Source of the DNA: Peltaster fructicola
Lineage: Eukaryota > Ascomycota > Dothideomycetes
Direction: 5' to 3'
DNA: 64,000 nucleotides
Assembly (NCBI GenBank): GCA_001592805.2
Contig: CP051141.1
Coordinates: 1,798,001-1,862,000, forward strand
The notes under the pieces: generated by a model
Told to the model about the DNA's origin: nothing
What the model saw: only the letters and a program-made list of their open reading frames with translations
Database searches by the model: none
In this document: one piece after another, positions 43,170-54,699 of the stretch
Layout: every line of letters begins with the position of its first letter
Position numbering within the stretch: the first letter of the stretch is position 1
Position numbers and translations under genes: made by a program

Positions 43170-45929
43170 TCAAAGTATCGAAGCTTGACCGACCTTTCGC
43201 AAGATGACGATGTTTTCGAGCACGTTCGTCAATGCGATCCATTCCTCATCCTCCAGCTCAGCACGTTCACCGTGTCCGAGTAACACAGGCGTGCTTTGAG
43301 TCTGCCAGCCAGTGATGGTCTTGGGGCGACCGGCTTGTCCAACGACGTCCACGGCTTGTCCGACACGGACGTTGACCGACAGCGGCTTAAGATCTTCGTC
43401 GAGTGTGATCAGGAATCGTGGCCACATTGCTGTGACAAGGAAGTAGAGCAGGTAATGATGGTCGCCCAAAATGAATTGCTTCGGGGCGTCAATCAGTGAG
43501 ATTGCCACAGTGAGCAAGCCTGCAGCGGCGACTCGAGACATGACTTGTCTGTCCGAGTGGAACGGGCTGATTCCTATCGTGCCTTTACCCATATGAACCA
43601 GACCTTGTGCAATGCGGACCATGAAGAGCGCATTGGCATCGCGATGGTAGTAGGAAGCCAGTTGACGAAGAAGCTGTGCCAAACGAGCGTTGTTCGTTCC
43701 TGCGCCCAGGACACCCATTGCAAAGATCGCATTCGTGGCAACATCGATATCGTTGTCGTGAGAGTATCGAGAAAGTGTGTCGTACACCTTCATCTGAGGA
43801 TTTGAGGGCGAGATGAGACCCATGGCGAGTGGGACAGCTTTGCGAATGTTTGCCTCACCGTAGTGCATGAGATGTCCAAAGTGTCGAAGGGCCATCTCTT
43901 GGCCCACATCCTCGCCCATGGCAACTAGAGAGATTCCGAGGACAGCATATGCCTGGACAAGTTGATCTCCTGACACGTCTTTCTTGGCCTCGTCCTTGTC
44001 CTCTTTGTCGTCGTCATCTCTGTCTTCGATGTGCTCGTTACAGATGTGCAGAAGTTGTTGCAACTTGAGGACAGCACCAGTGCCCGCCCAGGCGCAGATC
44101 TCTGCAAGTATACCTGCTGGCTTTGCCATTGGATGCTCGATGGCCTTGAGTGTCTCGGTGACGACCTCAACCTCCTCTTGCTGCCCAAAGTACAACAATG
44201 CAAGACCGAGGGTCATGAATCGAGTCCACTTGTCCTTGAACTGCGATACTCGATCCTCATCCAAGAATGTCTGTATGATGGGTTCGGAGACCTCGGCATG
44301 CGCAGTTCCGACAAAGATCAGTCCCAATGCCAGTGCTGCCATGGCGGGTATCTGCATATCAGCGTCTTGACCAGTCTTCATCTGCCGTGGTCCCTCGGAC
44401 ACGAACGGCAGGAGATATTCGAGAAGCTCCTCCTTATTTGAGCCCGCGTATGCTATGCCCAAGCCCATGATATTCGCCGCGATGATTCGAGGAGGCTTAC
44501 CCTCGAAATCAGTGAGCAATGCCATGGCTGGGTCGGCGTCCGAGCGGACACCGCTGTTGATAACACCTTGTCCGAGAGCAACACCACACTTGATAGACTC
44601 TTCCTCTGTGTACGTGAAAGCGTCAATCTTATCCAGACCGTCTTCCACATCCCACAGCATGAGCATACCAACAGATGCAGCAGTTGACAGTTGTCCGTCC
44701 TCCTTGACCTTCCAGATCCAGCTCTTATTGACACCTCCCTCTCCAAGCATGAGCTTGTCGGGACCGAAACCAGCATTCACAAATGCATTGACGAATGCCG
44801 ATGCAAGGTTGTGTCGCGCCGAGTCATTGTTGGTCATACCTGCTGTTCGCGAGGACTCGAGGTGTGACTTGTAAATATCCTCAGGAATCTTCGGATCTAG
44901 AATGTTCAGCTCCTTTGCGAGCAGTTTGAAGTATTCAGGAAGTCTGATGTTGTTCATGGCCTCAATCAGAGCCGCGTCTTCCTCTCCCTCATCGCCGCGG
45001 GAAAGAGAAATCCTCTGGCGGCCAAGAATGTACGCAAGCTGACGCTTCACGGAGGGATCCTTAGCTGCATTAAAGTCGCCCTCGATGAGCTCGTAGTCGT
45101 TGATTCGAATTGCTAGCGACATGGCCTGTGTAAGCTGTGAGTACTTCATGTAGATGTCGTGTGCTGTTCGTAAGAATCGGTCGTTATCCGGCCACGTGAG
45201 CAGGGAAGTCATCGACACCATGTAGAGGCAGACTCGTTGGTAGGTGTTCTCATCGACATGCTCTTGAATCTTCTCGATAATCTCCAGCTCTGACAGGAGA
45301 TCAACAGCATCGGCTTCCGCGTTGTGTGATAGAAAGAACGGCACCAAAGCAGAAGCCAGCTGCACCAACTCGTCTGTGTCTGCCTCTTCATCGGCCCTTT
45401 TCTGGTAGTCTTGTCCGATCTCCAATGCGAGATGTCGCATGTACTCGTGTCCCCACGAGCCGAAGTCCTTGGATGGTGCAAGTAACCGGTACTTGAGCGA
45501 GTCTAGCCTCTCCTCATCTGAGTATGTCATGCCTAGCACCGACAAAGTGTCTGCTAGTGATTCCTTGTCCGCACTCTCCTCCCATCTATCATAAGTTTGT
45601 GTGAGCTTCTCGTAGTGTGGTCTTAGGAACTTGAGCGGTTTGGGCACGGCCGTCATCGAACTTGTACTGGTCTTGATTCTGTCCTTGATAGCTTCGAGAG
45701 CTGGTTTGTACAGCGACGGGTCGTTCTCTGTCAGTCTCTCGACCAGCATATCGAGCTCATCCTTGAGCTTCTGGTCCTCTTCGTTTAGGTCTTCTGCTTG
45801 GTCCCGCTCATCTTTCTTGCCATTCTTGCTTGTGTCTTTAGCGCTATCGACACCATTTGACGCAGGTACCTCTGCGGCCTTGCCTTTACCTTTGTCTGGT
45901 GTTTTGCTCTTCTCGTCGTCCTTCGCCAT
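43170..45929 (-). CDS. RPN1: 26S proteasome regulatory subunit Rpn1
   Basis: An intronless frame of 919 aa, the usual length of Rpn1/PSMD2. A charged N-terminal tail (KGKGKAAE; ERDQAEDLNEEDQKLKDELD) precedes the conserved block LVERLTENDPSLYKPALEAI and LKFLRPHYEKL. The toroidal region of proteasome/cyclosome repeats follows (for example ECGVALGQGVINSGV-type units, here IKCGVALGQGVINSGV, and IPAMAALALGLIFVGTAHAE), and the C-terminal part ends ENIVILRK. Rpn1 is the largest non-ATPase subunit of the base, docking Rad23/Dsk2 shuttles, ubiquitin and Ubp6. It is divergent from RIO2, with 317 bp between start codons. Confidence 0.97.
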   Translation of the reverse strand: MAKDDEKSKTPDKGKGKAAEVPASNGVDSAKDTSKNGKKDERDQAEDLNEEDQKLKDELDMLVERLTENDPSLYKPALEAIKDRIKTSTSSMTAVPKPLKFLRPHYEKLTQTYDRWEESADKESLADTLSVLGMTYSDEERLDSLKYRLLAPSKDFGSWGHEYMRHLALEIGQDYQKRADEEADTDELVQLASALVPFFLSHNAEADAVDLLSELEIIEKIQEHVDENTYQRVCLYMVSMTSLLTWPDNDRFLRTAHDIYMKYSQLTQAMSLAIRINDYELIEGDFNAAKDPSVKRQLAYILGRQRISLSRGDEGEEDAALIEAMNNIRLPEYFKLLAKELNILDPKIPEDIYKSHLESSRTAGMTNNDSARHNLASAFVNAFVNAGFGPDKLMLGEGGVNKSWIWKVKEDGQLSTAASVGMLMLWDVEDGLDKIDAFTYTEEESIKCGVALGQGVINSGVRSDADPAMALLTDFEGKPPRIIAANIMGLGIAYAGSNKEELLEYLLPFVSEGPRQMKTGQDADMQIPAMAALALGLIFVGTAHAEVSEPIIQTFLDEDRVSQFKDKWTRFMTLGLALLYFGQQEEVEVVTETLKAIEHPMAKPAGILAEICAWAGTGAVLKLQQLLHICNEHIEDRDDDDKEDKDEAKKDVSGDQLVQAYAVLGISLVAMGEDVGQEMALRHFGHLMHYGEANIRKAVPLAMGLISPSNPQMKVYDTLSRYSHDNDIDVATNAIFAMGVLGAGTNNARLAQLLRQLASYYHRDANALFMVRIAQGLVHMGKGTIGISPFHSDRQVMSRVAAAGLLTVAISLIDAPKQFILGDHHYLLYFLVTAMWPRFLITLDEDLKPLSVNVRVGQAVDVVGQAGRPKTITGWQTQSTPVLLGHGERAELEDEEWIALTNVLENIVILRKVGQASIL

Positions 45930-46246
45930 CTCTAGATTTGAGCCGCCGGCGGACTTGAGTGCTGGTCTCGTGCCTGCAAACTACTGTTCGTTCCAGGTGA
46001 TAGCGTTCGAGATAGAGTGTGCTTTGACAGAACGACGTGCAACTGTCGCTGACGGCAGCTTGGAAGAATGTGTCTGAAGTGGTCCCTTGCTGAGCTGTGA
46101 AGCCAGGTGTGTTCGTGATGATACTTTGGTAGGCGGCGAAGACGCGCGAGCTGCAGTGATGCTCGGGCCACCTTCACTTTACATCATGGTTGAAGAAAGC
46201 TTTGGAAAGACTCAGACAATTTATTCTAGGATTACCAGACACGATC
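45930..46246. promoter_or_regulatory. Bidirectional promoter of RPN1 and RIO2
   Basis: A 317-bp gap between two divergent housekeeping genes. On the minus strand, GAAGGTGGCC at about 46175-46166 shares its GGTGGC core with the yeast PACE element (GGTGGCAAA) bound by Rpn4 at proteasome genes, about 240 bp upstream of RPN1. The match is partial (six of nine bases), so the site is only a candidate. Confidence 0.4.
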
Positions 46247-47643
46247 ATGAAGCTCGATACGCGCGCTCTTCGATATTTGACGTCTGACGACTGGCGAGTG
46301 CTAACAGCAGTGAGTCTCCAATTCGTGTATGCATACTGCTCTTGCTGACTTCATGCTAAAGCTTTGCACAGGTTGAACAAGGCAGCAAGAATCATGAGCT
46401 CGTACCAACACCATTGATCCAGCAGATAGCTGGTCTGCGCGGCAGCAACTCTGTACACAAATGCATCTCGAATCTGGCCAAGGTCGGTCTGATTGCGAAG
46501 GTCAAAAATGCTCGCTGTCGGTCTACCCAATCCTGCGCACGAATTGCGTGCTGACGAGGAGCAATAGATGATGGTTATCGATTGACATACGGCGGTCTTG
46601 ACTACCTTGCGCTTAACACGCATCGAAAGGGCAACACTATCACGAGTCTCGGAAACCAGATTGGTGTTGGGAAAGAGTCAGATATTTATGTCTGCGCCAA
46701 TCAGAGCTCACGGCAATTAGTCCTCAAGCTTCATCGACTAGGCCGTATATCCTTCCGCACAGTCAAGGCAAACCGCGACTACCTTCGCAATCGCAGTACT
46801 GGTAGCTGGATGTACCTAAGTCGACTGGCAGCACAGAAAGAGCATGCATTTATGAGGGTCTTGCACCGAGAAGGGTTTGCAGTGCCTGAGCCTGTGGCAT
46901 GGAGTCGACACACTGTGGTCATGGAGTTCATTGATGCTTTCCCTCTCAGGATGATACAAAGTGTGCCTGACCCTGGCACACTCTATGCAGAGCTCATGGC
47001 AATGATCGTCAGTTTAGCACAGCGCGGCCTCATTCATGGCGATTTCAACGAGTTCAACATCTTGATCAAGGAGGAGCCCCAAGATGCGCTGGAACCCAGA
47101 CTCATACCAATACTGATCGATTTCCCGCAAACGCTGAGCACAAACCACATCAACGCTGAGTACTATTTCGATCGAGATGTTGAATGCATCAAACGATATT
47201 TCGAAAAGCGCTTCAAGTACACTTCAGATGAACCAGGACCACACCTCGCAGAGTCCATCAAGGACATCAACCCTGAAACAAGACTTGACATTGAGGTGGA
47301 AGCGACAGGCTTCAGCAAGAAGATGGCGAAAGAGTTGGACAAATACGTCGAGCAAGTCGGTGGCGATGCAGCTACAAGCGATCATGAAGCTGTACCAGAT
47401 CTTGACGATGACCCTGCAGATTCCGACCATGAGGAGGCGGATGGAGTTCCATACGAGGACGACGTTGTGGAGGAGAGCGAATCCGCTGTACATAAAGATG
47501 TGCTTTCGAGCTTGCAAGAGCTGGTCATCCAGCATGACGATCAGATTGTCGTTCCAGCGCAACCCATACAGCTCAGCCATGACCCGAGTGTGATAGCGGA
47601 AAAGATTAAGACGAAGAAGAAGAGTTCTGGCTGGGCCATATGA
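46247..47643 (+). CDS. RIO2: RIO-type atypical protein kinase Rio2
   Basis: Three exons (46247..46309, 46372..46516, 46568..47643) with introns of 62 and 51 bp give 427 aa. The N-terminal winged helix (MKLDTRALRYLTSDDWRVLT; NHELVPTPLIQQIAGLRGGS) is the mark of Rio2 as opposed to Rio1. The kinase part has the P-loop GVGKESDIYVCA (about 101), the catalytic loop IHGDFNEFNILI (about 225) and the metal-binding IDFPQ (about 253). The acidic C-terminal third (EAVPDLDDDPADSDHEEADG) ends in a Lys-rich tail, as usual. Rio2 is an ATPase/kinase of late pre-40S ribosomes, needed for cytoplasmic 20S pre-rRNA cleavage and factor release. All catalytic residues are present. Confidence 0.95.
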
Positions 47644-48029
47644 CCATGTATACATTCTCTACGAAAGTGGAGTGTTTTATGATGCTTAGTGCAAATGTTG
47701 CGTGTTTCTTCTCTGCACAGCGGCTATATGCATGATGTTCACCATCATGAAACTTCAGATCTGAGTCAACGTGTGAGATGTTGAGGCCTTGAACGATAGC
47801 AGGACATCTCAGGTCACTCGCACATAGTCCGAACACAATTCTCTTGTCGTTGCTGTTGCGGACTTTGACGTCGAGATAAGCGCAACACCCTGGCTGCGAA
47901 TCAATGCACGATGTAGCCGACAAGCGCGCGCAATGCGCTTGCTACGCGCCAAACGCGCGAGGAGGTGTGCTGTCACGGCAACTTCCATCTGCGATTTTGA
48001 CCTCATCTCACCATTCTCTCCTAACTGCA
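47644..48029. other. Intergenic, YVC1 promoter
   Basis: 386 bp between two tandem plus-strand genes. It is GC-rich and CpG-rich near 47920-47965 (GCGCGC runs), with no named motif. Confidence 0.4.
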
Positions 48030-50811
48030 ATGCGCTCCCATGAGCAGATTCCGTTACCAGATATCACAGGAAGTGAATCATACGACGCAATCGCAGCCAA
48101 GCTGTCGCTGTGCGTGTCCATTTGCGTGCAGACGGACGTGAATCAGGCTTACCACGAACACAGTTATCTCGCAAGCGCCATCGAGACACCATCGACATTC
48201 ACTGAATTGCGCACTACAAAGTACGGCGCCACTTTGCGGCCATTAGTCAGATATCTTGCAGACAACGTACAGCACCGATTGACAGTTGCCGCGCTGTTGT
48301 AAGTCTTTGGCGCCTATCACTGCGCGCCCAGCTGCTGAGACTTTCTAGAGCTCTGAAGGGACATTACGATGCTGCCGAAGATGTCGATGACCGTGGAATC
48401 AATGCTACTCGCTCGCGTGCGTGCGAGATAGTAGCATGGCGATTCGTCGTCCGGCTGAGTGATCGGGATGCCGTGGACCATCTGTGCACCAATCTTCCAG
48501 TGATTGCTCGCAAACCACAGCCCAATACTCAAACGTCCGGAGTCATGAATGATGAGAGCGCACCGCTGCTCGGTCAGCAGCGTAACCATGACAGCATAAC
48601 ACAGGAGCTACTACTTGAGGATAGCAAGTACTTTGCAACGACGTACGCCAATCACAACGCCCTTGAGATTGCTGTCGTTACCGGGTCAAAAGCTTTCCTG
48701 AGTCAGAAAGCTGTGCAAAGAATCATCGATGGACTGTGGAAGGGCGACATTGTGTTCTGGACATCACTCAACGGTCGCTCAGTCAAGGAAGCAAAATTCT
48801 ACAATCCGAGGCACTCTGATCCATTCTGCCGACTGAGAGTTCCCATGTACCTCAAGACGTTCGAAGTCCTGTTCTTCGTGGCCTTTCTGATCTTCTACTA
48901 CGATCTGCTGGTCACCAAACCCGTGTTCAGCGTCTCGGCGGCAGAGATTGCATTGTACATCTGGCTTGCGGCGTTTACGTACAACGGTAGGATCAGCAAC
49001 GGACCGATAGTACCACGGCTAATGCCAATATAGAGATCGGCGAGTTCTGGGATGCAGGCCTCACCCTGTACGCTGCAGACTTCTGGGTGAGTCGAGGTTC
49101 CGAGTATGCATGCCTGGCTAACATCGGTCGAAGGCACTCTGGGATATCCTCATAATCGCTGATGGCATCGCATTCTTCGTGACACGCATGGTCGGGTTGA
49201 CTCACGCTGATCACGCGACCATCGACATAGCCTTCGACATCCTGTCTGTTGAGGCCCTGTTCCTTGTCCCGCGGTAGTGTCAGTCCTTGAGTCTCCACAG
49301 CATGAACTGACAAGGTCTAGGCTATGCTCTGTGCTGAGCCTGCATCCATATTTCGGCACACTGCTGCCTTGCCTCAAGGAGATGGTACAGCCTCGATCAA
49401 GATTGGCATGCCGATCGCTAACTGTTGCAAGACGAAGGATTTCTTGAAGTTCCTGGGCTTGATTGCGATTGTATACCTTGGTGAGTCTCATGACAAAGGG
49501 ATGCAGGCACATGTCGTTAACGAAATGACAGGATTCAACACATGTTTTGCCTTCCTAGCAAGAGGCACGTACACCTTCTCTGAGATGAGTTACATCCTGG
49601 TCAAGGTCTTCTTTGGGTCCAGCTACCTGGGCTTCGTGAGTCGTGGCTCTGCAAAGCGTGGTACAATACTGATGTGCTCTAGGATGTTGCCGAACGAGTG
49701 AGCTTACATTGACGAGCACAGCTGAAGCTGACACCATAGATCTCTCCACTCTTGGGACCACCGCTCATGATCATCTTTGTCTGCATGACGAACATCCTAC
49801 TCATCACAAGCTTGATCTCGTTGCTATCGAATTCATTGAGCAGGGTACGTTAAAGTTTTCAGCCTGACAGCCAGCGGCACATCCAACTCTTTGGCGTGTT
49901 TCAGCAAGCGCTCATGCCAGCTCCCGCAGCATACTGACCAACGCAGGTCATCCAGCATTCTCGGGAAGAGTATCTCTTTGTGTTAGTGAATCCTGTGCTG
50001 GCAGTGCATGGTAGTGGCACAGCTTTACTGACCTGAGTGCCGCAGTTATGCAGTCTACGTTCTGGAGGCATCAACTTCCAATCGCCTAACATATTACATA
50101 CCACCCTTGGTAAGTCTGCTTCTATTCATGATCTACGTCCAGGCCGGTGGTCTGTCCGCCTGGTGGCAGTCGTTTGGGCCTGTCAGAAAGACTGCAGCCT
50201 TTACTCATCCCTTGCTTGATGCATGGCTTTCCAAGCATGTGCCGGCCACAAGCGAAGTCATTGTGCATCGACCAAGGTGGCCAGACGTGCTCTCTCATTC
50301 CTTTCGCAGACTGCTGGTCATCGTCGTCGCAGGTACAGCCTTCTACGAGCCAGTGCTAATAATACAATCACAGAATTTGGTGCCTCTGTTACTGCGCCCT
50401 CTGAGACTGATACTACCAGCAGAGCAATTGCGAGAGATTCGCATCTGGCTTCTCAAAGCGTCACACTGGCCGCTGGTAGCAAGCATCATCATCTACGAGA
50501 AAGGTCGAAAGCTGTTCAAGAATCGAAAGAGTGCGAACATTGCTTATGTGGCTTCGGACAGTGACAGACCACACCTTCCCGCAATCCTTCGCCGACCACT
50601 TTCTGTCAGAACTACCACAAACCCGAGCGCAATCTCATATCCGGTAGATCACTTACGGCAGGTCCCTGAAGCATCGCACGGCCTTCCCCGTAGCGAGACG
50701 ATTGCAGCACTTGAGCAGCTCGCTGTCGAAATTGAGCGTCAGTCGCACACCATTCAGACTCTGCTTGATCGCGAGAGAAGTCGAGCACAGTACGCCGCCG
50801 CAACGACTTGA
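48030..50811 (+). CDS. YVC1: Vacuolar TRP-type calcium channel Yvc1
   Basis: Twelve exons give 657 aa: 48030..48298, 48349..48986, 49034..49086, 49134..49273, 49321..49384, 49432..49480, 49532..49635, 49683..49697, 49740..49844, 49947..49981, 50046..50109, 50374..50811. Exon 8 is 15 nt (DVAER). The joined protein has the TRPY layout: a cytosolic N terminus (KYGATLRPLVRYLADN), then membrane segments including FEVLFFVAFLIFYYDLL and FLKFLGLIAIVYL. The pore region follows (SYILVKVFFGSSYLGFD; ISPLLGPPLMIIFVCMTNIL), then the last helix, ITSLISLLSNSLS. Behind that is the conserved tail HSREEYLFVYAVYVLEASTS, RLTYYIPPL and NLVPLLLRPLRLILPAEQLR. Yvc1 releases vacuolar calcium on osmotic or mechanical stress. 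The last intron (264 nt) is open in frame and may sometimes be kept. A 102-bp intron precedes exon 10; the rest are 42-64 bp. Confidence 0.92.
50110..50373 (+). other. 264-nt in-frame open intron of YVC1 (exitron candidate)
   Basis: It has a consensus GTAAGT donor and an ATCACAG acceptor preceded by a TGCTAAT branch site. It is 88 codons long without a stop in the reading frame of the flanking exons. Removal joins YYIPPL to NLVPLLLRPL, as in other Yvc1 proteins, so splicing is the expected form. Kept, it would add two hydrophobic stretches (VSLLLFMIYV; LLVIVVAGTAFY). Confidence 0.6.
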
Positions 50812-51605
50812 AATAGCATTCTCATGGCCATGTTTGCTATACTTGGAGCCGGTGGATCAGAGTCGGAGTCAAAAAGAAAACAACCTTTGTCCTGAAACAC
50901 AGCTAAGAGTGGCTGTTATGGTTGCAAAGCTGTCTAGAGGCGATCCTGAGGAAGGCCCCGCATGTCTCAACTGTTGAGCTTTAACAAGCGCCGCGGCTAA
51001 CATGATCATCATATTGGTTAGCTCTCAACGATCAAACTCTATTTCCTCGATGCTGTCGACCGGCTGAAGGGTGATGAGCCTAGCACTCTGCAGCGGACAC
51101 TACCGGGTATGGCTGGAGGCAGTGTTCTCAATGGCCAGCTCGCTCATGCTTTGCGGCAAGCCAATGAAAACTGCGCACTGCGATGCATAGCCTGCTATAC
51201 TGGTCCAGGTTGCGCCACTTTAGGATGCAGGGAAGGTCGCTGCGCTGCCTCGAGTGACCCATGTGAAGACTGGGCACGCTGGCATGGTGGGCTACTCGCG
51301 GCTGCCTCTTCGACATGGGTCCTGCGATGCTAATGGGATCTTCTTATCCTTCCGTTCGATCAGTAGACTTTGCAACCTTTCCTTACGGGCTCTGGTCTGT
51401 TCAGCTCTGCTCCTCGATTGGCGATTCGGCTCTTTCGTTAAGCGCTTCCTCGACATGGCATCTTCTACCTGGGCATGCTTTTCATGATTCACTCTATCAT
51501 AAACACCTGCCCACGCCACGTATCGCGTCTAAAGTGTTTTATAAGACACACGCCTGATTCCTCCCGACGCTTTACATTCAACTTCACAATCCTCTTTCAC
51601 ACATC
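50812..51605. other. Intergenic, promoter of the zinc-finger gene
   Basis: 794 bp with no supported gene. A TATAAG sequence at about 51541 lies 65 bp before the start codon and could act as a TATA element. Short frames in both strands are not coding-like. Confidence 0.45.
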
Positions 51606-52921
51606 ATGAGCTTCTTCCCTGATTCAGAGATGCACAAGCTGCACTCGCAACAGTACTATAATGCTCCACCGACTCCTGAGTACGGTCACGAATCACCATA
51701 TTCCGGTACAATGCCAGCTTCGGGCCAACCTCGTAGCCTCGATCCTAGTCCTGCGGAATGGGAGACTCAGAAGAATCACGGCCTGGGACTGCTGCCTGCA
51801 AAGCCTTTTGGCCCCATGACTACATCATCTTTCCACCCTCAAGCGGGCACTCCTACATCCTTTGCATGGTCTGCCTTCGTACCGGCTCAAACTCACACAC
51901 AGAACATCCCTGAGTTTCGTCGAGAGATGTGGGTTGACACACCAGCGTCAAATGTGTCAAGTGGCAGCATGTGGAGCGCACTCCCACTGTCCACAGTAGA
52001 GTTGGAATCATCGGAGATGTTCGACCATTCTGACTACAGCACAACGAGTTGTACGGCATCAGGATACTCTTCGCCATACACGACATCAACGCTTCTAGAG
52101 GACAGTCATGCGCCATTCATCAAGCTAGAATCGCCGTTCGATGCCAACCATTCACCAGGAAACATCCACTACGAGCAGCCTGCTGTCGTCAACCCACAGG
52201 ACATTGTCACCTGTGCACCACCAGCAACACCCCAGGTTGTCTTCACACCTCTGCTGACACCTCTTACGCCAATGCCAACAGAATCTCAGTCTACCAGCCC
52301 GCAACCCATCAAGCACGAGCTTGAAGACGAGAGCTATGAGCCAGAGAAGGTTCGACGCAAGCGAGGCTACACCACGCCCGAAGATGCGACCTGCTCGTGC
52401 AAGCAATGCGGCAAACTCTTCAGGAGGGCTTCAAACTTGGCAGCGCACATGCAGACCCACGAGGCACATCGCGACCATCCATGGGCCTGTCGGTATGATC
52501 AATGCGACAAGCGCTTCAACCGCAGGACAGACATGGAGCGACATGCAAGAAGCGTGAGTGTAAACAATTTGCTATATGAGTCCTCGCTGATTGTCCGCAG
52601 GTTCACATCAAAGACATGAGTCACAGGTGCCAGGCTTGTTACAGGTGCTTCGGTCGCAAGGACACTCTATCTCGGTGAGTAGCGTCATGTCCACAGCGAA
52701 GACGTATCTGACTCTCTCGCAGGCACGAGCTGGCAGGATGCCCTCGACGAAAGCACATCAATCCACGAAACAGTAAGAAAAGGGTCGTACTGGCATTCGC
52801 AAAGCATCCTTCTCGCCAGAGCCTATCGTCCCGTCGATGGGGCCACCTGCGCATCATTATCCCTCTTATGCTCTCCACAGCTGAGCTAATGCCCTGGACA
52901 TGGTTTGATACGATCCTATGA
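51606..52921 (+). CDS. C2H2-type zinc-finger transcription factor
   Basis: Three exons (51606..52553, 52601..52674, 52723..52921) with introns of 47 and 48 bp give 406 aa. The first 250 residues are Ser/Pro/Thr-rich with aromatic patches, like an activation region. Three fingers follow at about 263-350: CKQCGKLFRRASNLAAHMQTH (C2H2), CRYDQCDKRFNRRTDMERH with a further H (C-x4-C type), and CQACYRCFGRKDTLSRH ending in ELAGC (C2HC). A basic tail comes next, RRKHINPRNSKKR. Fungal proteins with this arrangement are sequence-specific regulators, but I cannot assign an orthologue. The model matters: without the two introns the second finger loses its last ligand and the third finger is lost. The very C terminus is hydrophobic, for which I have no explanation. 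Confidence 0.85.
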
Positions 52922-53438
52922 CTCCAACACGCTCGTCTGGATCGAGAGACTCAACCTTTGAAAGCTCAACCATCTGTATGTCATAGGCTGAGGCGTAGTA
53001 AACTCAGCCGTCGACCACATCAGCGGTTTCCGTTATGCATTGCGCCGGCGTTATTAGAGACTCAGGGATGCCATGCCCCGATGCACACATGGATGGTCAA
53101 TGGCGGAAAGCTCAGCAGGGATTTGACTCGCGAATGCAATTGTATACCTATGGCCGAGAAACAGCCAGCGAACGACGCACATTAGAGAGATACCACCTAT
53201 CAGAGCTACGATAAAAGACTGCGATTGGCAGAATCGAATGAATTCCAGCGAAGCTTCACTATCGAAATCGGAGCGGCCGATCCAAAAGTCAGTGAAGAGT
53301 GATGGGGACAGCGTTGCAGAGCAACTTCCCGGTTGACGATCGAGGCTAATCGGCATGCTGAGTAGGAGCTGAGACCTCGATCAGTCTTAAGCATACCGAC
53401 AGCATGGTAAGTTGCAATTTGCTCGACACGATTTGCGA

Positions 53439-54333
53439 TCAGGTGAGCGAAAGGTGGTGTGGGCTACCAACGGGAAGTCGTTGCGCCACAGCTCCTTGCG
53501 ACTTATCTCTCACTAGTTCCTCGAATTCAGGGTAGTCCACACCCAGAGCTGTGAAAGACGACCTATCTGAGAGGTTTCGGGCGGCTGGGTCATAGTCGAG
53601 TATCCCATGATCTGCAAGGCCAGCATGTATAGACCGAGATACATTCATGTGATCTGGGTCCTGCTTTGTGTAGGCTGCAATGCTGCCTTGAGGTTGCATC
53701 ACACATTTTGCTGCAACATGTCCTCAGGCAACCAAAGTCTCGTCTGTAAGCGCTCGAGATCGTACAAGCCTGCAGCTTCTGTGTGAGCGATTGGCGGGCG
53801 AGAGCAGATGGCGCTTGAAGGATTGCACTACTGCATGCTGTTGGCTTCTGAGAGCCGCAGCTAGTGGAGATGATAGAGCCGTCATTCGACGAAGCTCCCG
53901 AGCTCCGTGTCTCACAATCTCTCTCGTCCTGTTCAGCTGGCACCCGTCTTCCAACAATTGGCCACAATGTCGACCTGCTGGACTCGGTATCATGCACAGG
54001 AACGGCTGAAGAATGTCGGAGGGTGGGCGGTCTCTGCCAGCTTTGCTGCAGATTCATGCTATTGATCCTTCGATGAGCCAGATGTCATCACACTAAAATT
54101 GACCGAAAGCTTAATCGTAACGACCTCCTCCGGCTGGGACTTCCGCAGTGTGGATCTCCATTGACAATCACTGACCAGGCGTTGTTTGGGCGCGCTCCAC
54201 CAAGCGGCTTGTAGATTGAGGAGTCCGATCGAGGTCGTGGTCTGACCTCGTGCCAACGCGATTGTTGCACCTTCGTCGTGGCTACAAGCGGACTGGAGTC
54301 ATCCCGCGGAGTAGTGATTACAGGCGCAGCCAT
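53439..54333 (-). other. Unresolved coding-like fragments, possible multi-exon gene
   Basis: Reading down the minus strand, a frame from the ATG at 54333 opens with MAAPVITTPRDDSSPLVATT and YKPLGGARPNNAWSVIVNGD. A second frame (54057-53590) is Ser/Arg-rich. A third (to 53439) reads DHGILDYDPAARNLSDRSSF and VDYPEFEELVRDKSQGAVAQ. Each looks like protein, but I found no set of consensus introns that joins them. It may be a live gene with introns I misjudged, or a decayed one. No family recognised. Confidence 0.3.
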
Positions 54334-54699
54334 GGGTGGACCATTAACCTAGCAGGCATATTGTGAATTCGTTGGCTGAGAGGTTTTCTTGACTCTCCTT
54401 TGCTTTATGCAGTTTCATGTCTTAGCATAAATGGCGTGCATGCTGTAGCATTGCCACACGTCATGCAGACTAGCATAGCAGCTAGGCACCCCGGTAGTGA
54501 TGGTCGCGCAGACTGCGATTGTGTCATACACTAGCAAGCCAGTGTCAGCATCCAATCGATCGAGAGCTGAGTGGAAGGATTGATGTCGCCGCGAGTGTAA
54601 GAGGATGACGCTCCACAACGGGTCGAATCAGACGGGATGAATATGATGTCCAGGGATGGCGCGCTCTGTTCAGCTCCTGATGCTGCTGCACAGAGACAA

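Noticed and set aside
53054-53356. Minus-strand frame of 100 codons next to the zinc-finger gene
   Set aside because: No motif, no consensus introns, and it lies in the expected 3' region of the zinc-finger gene.
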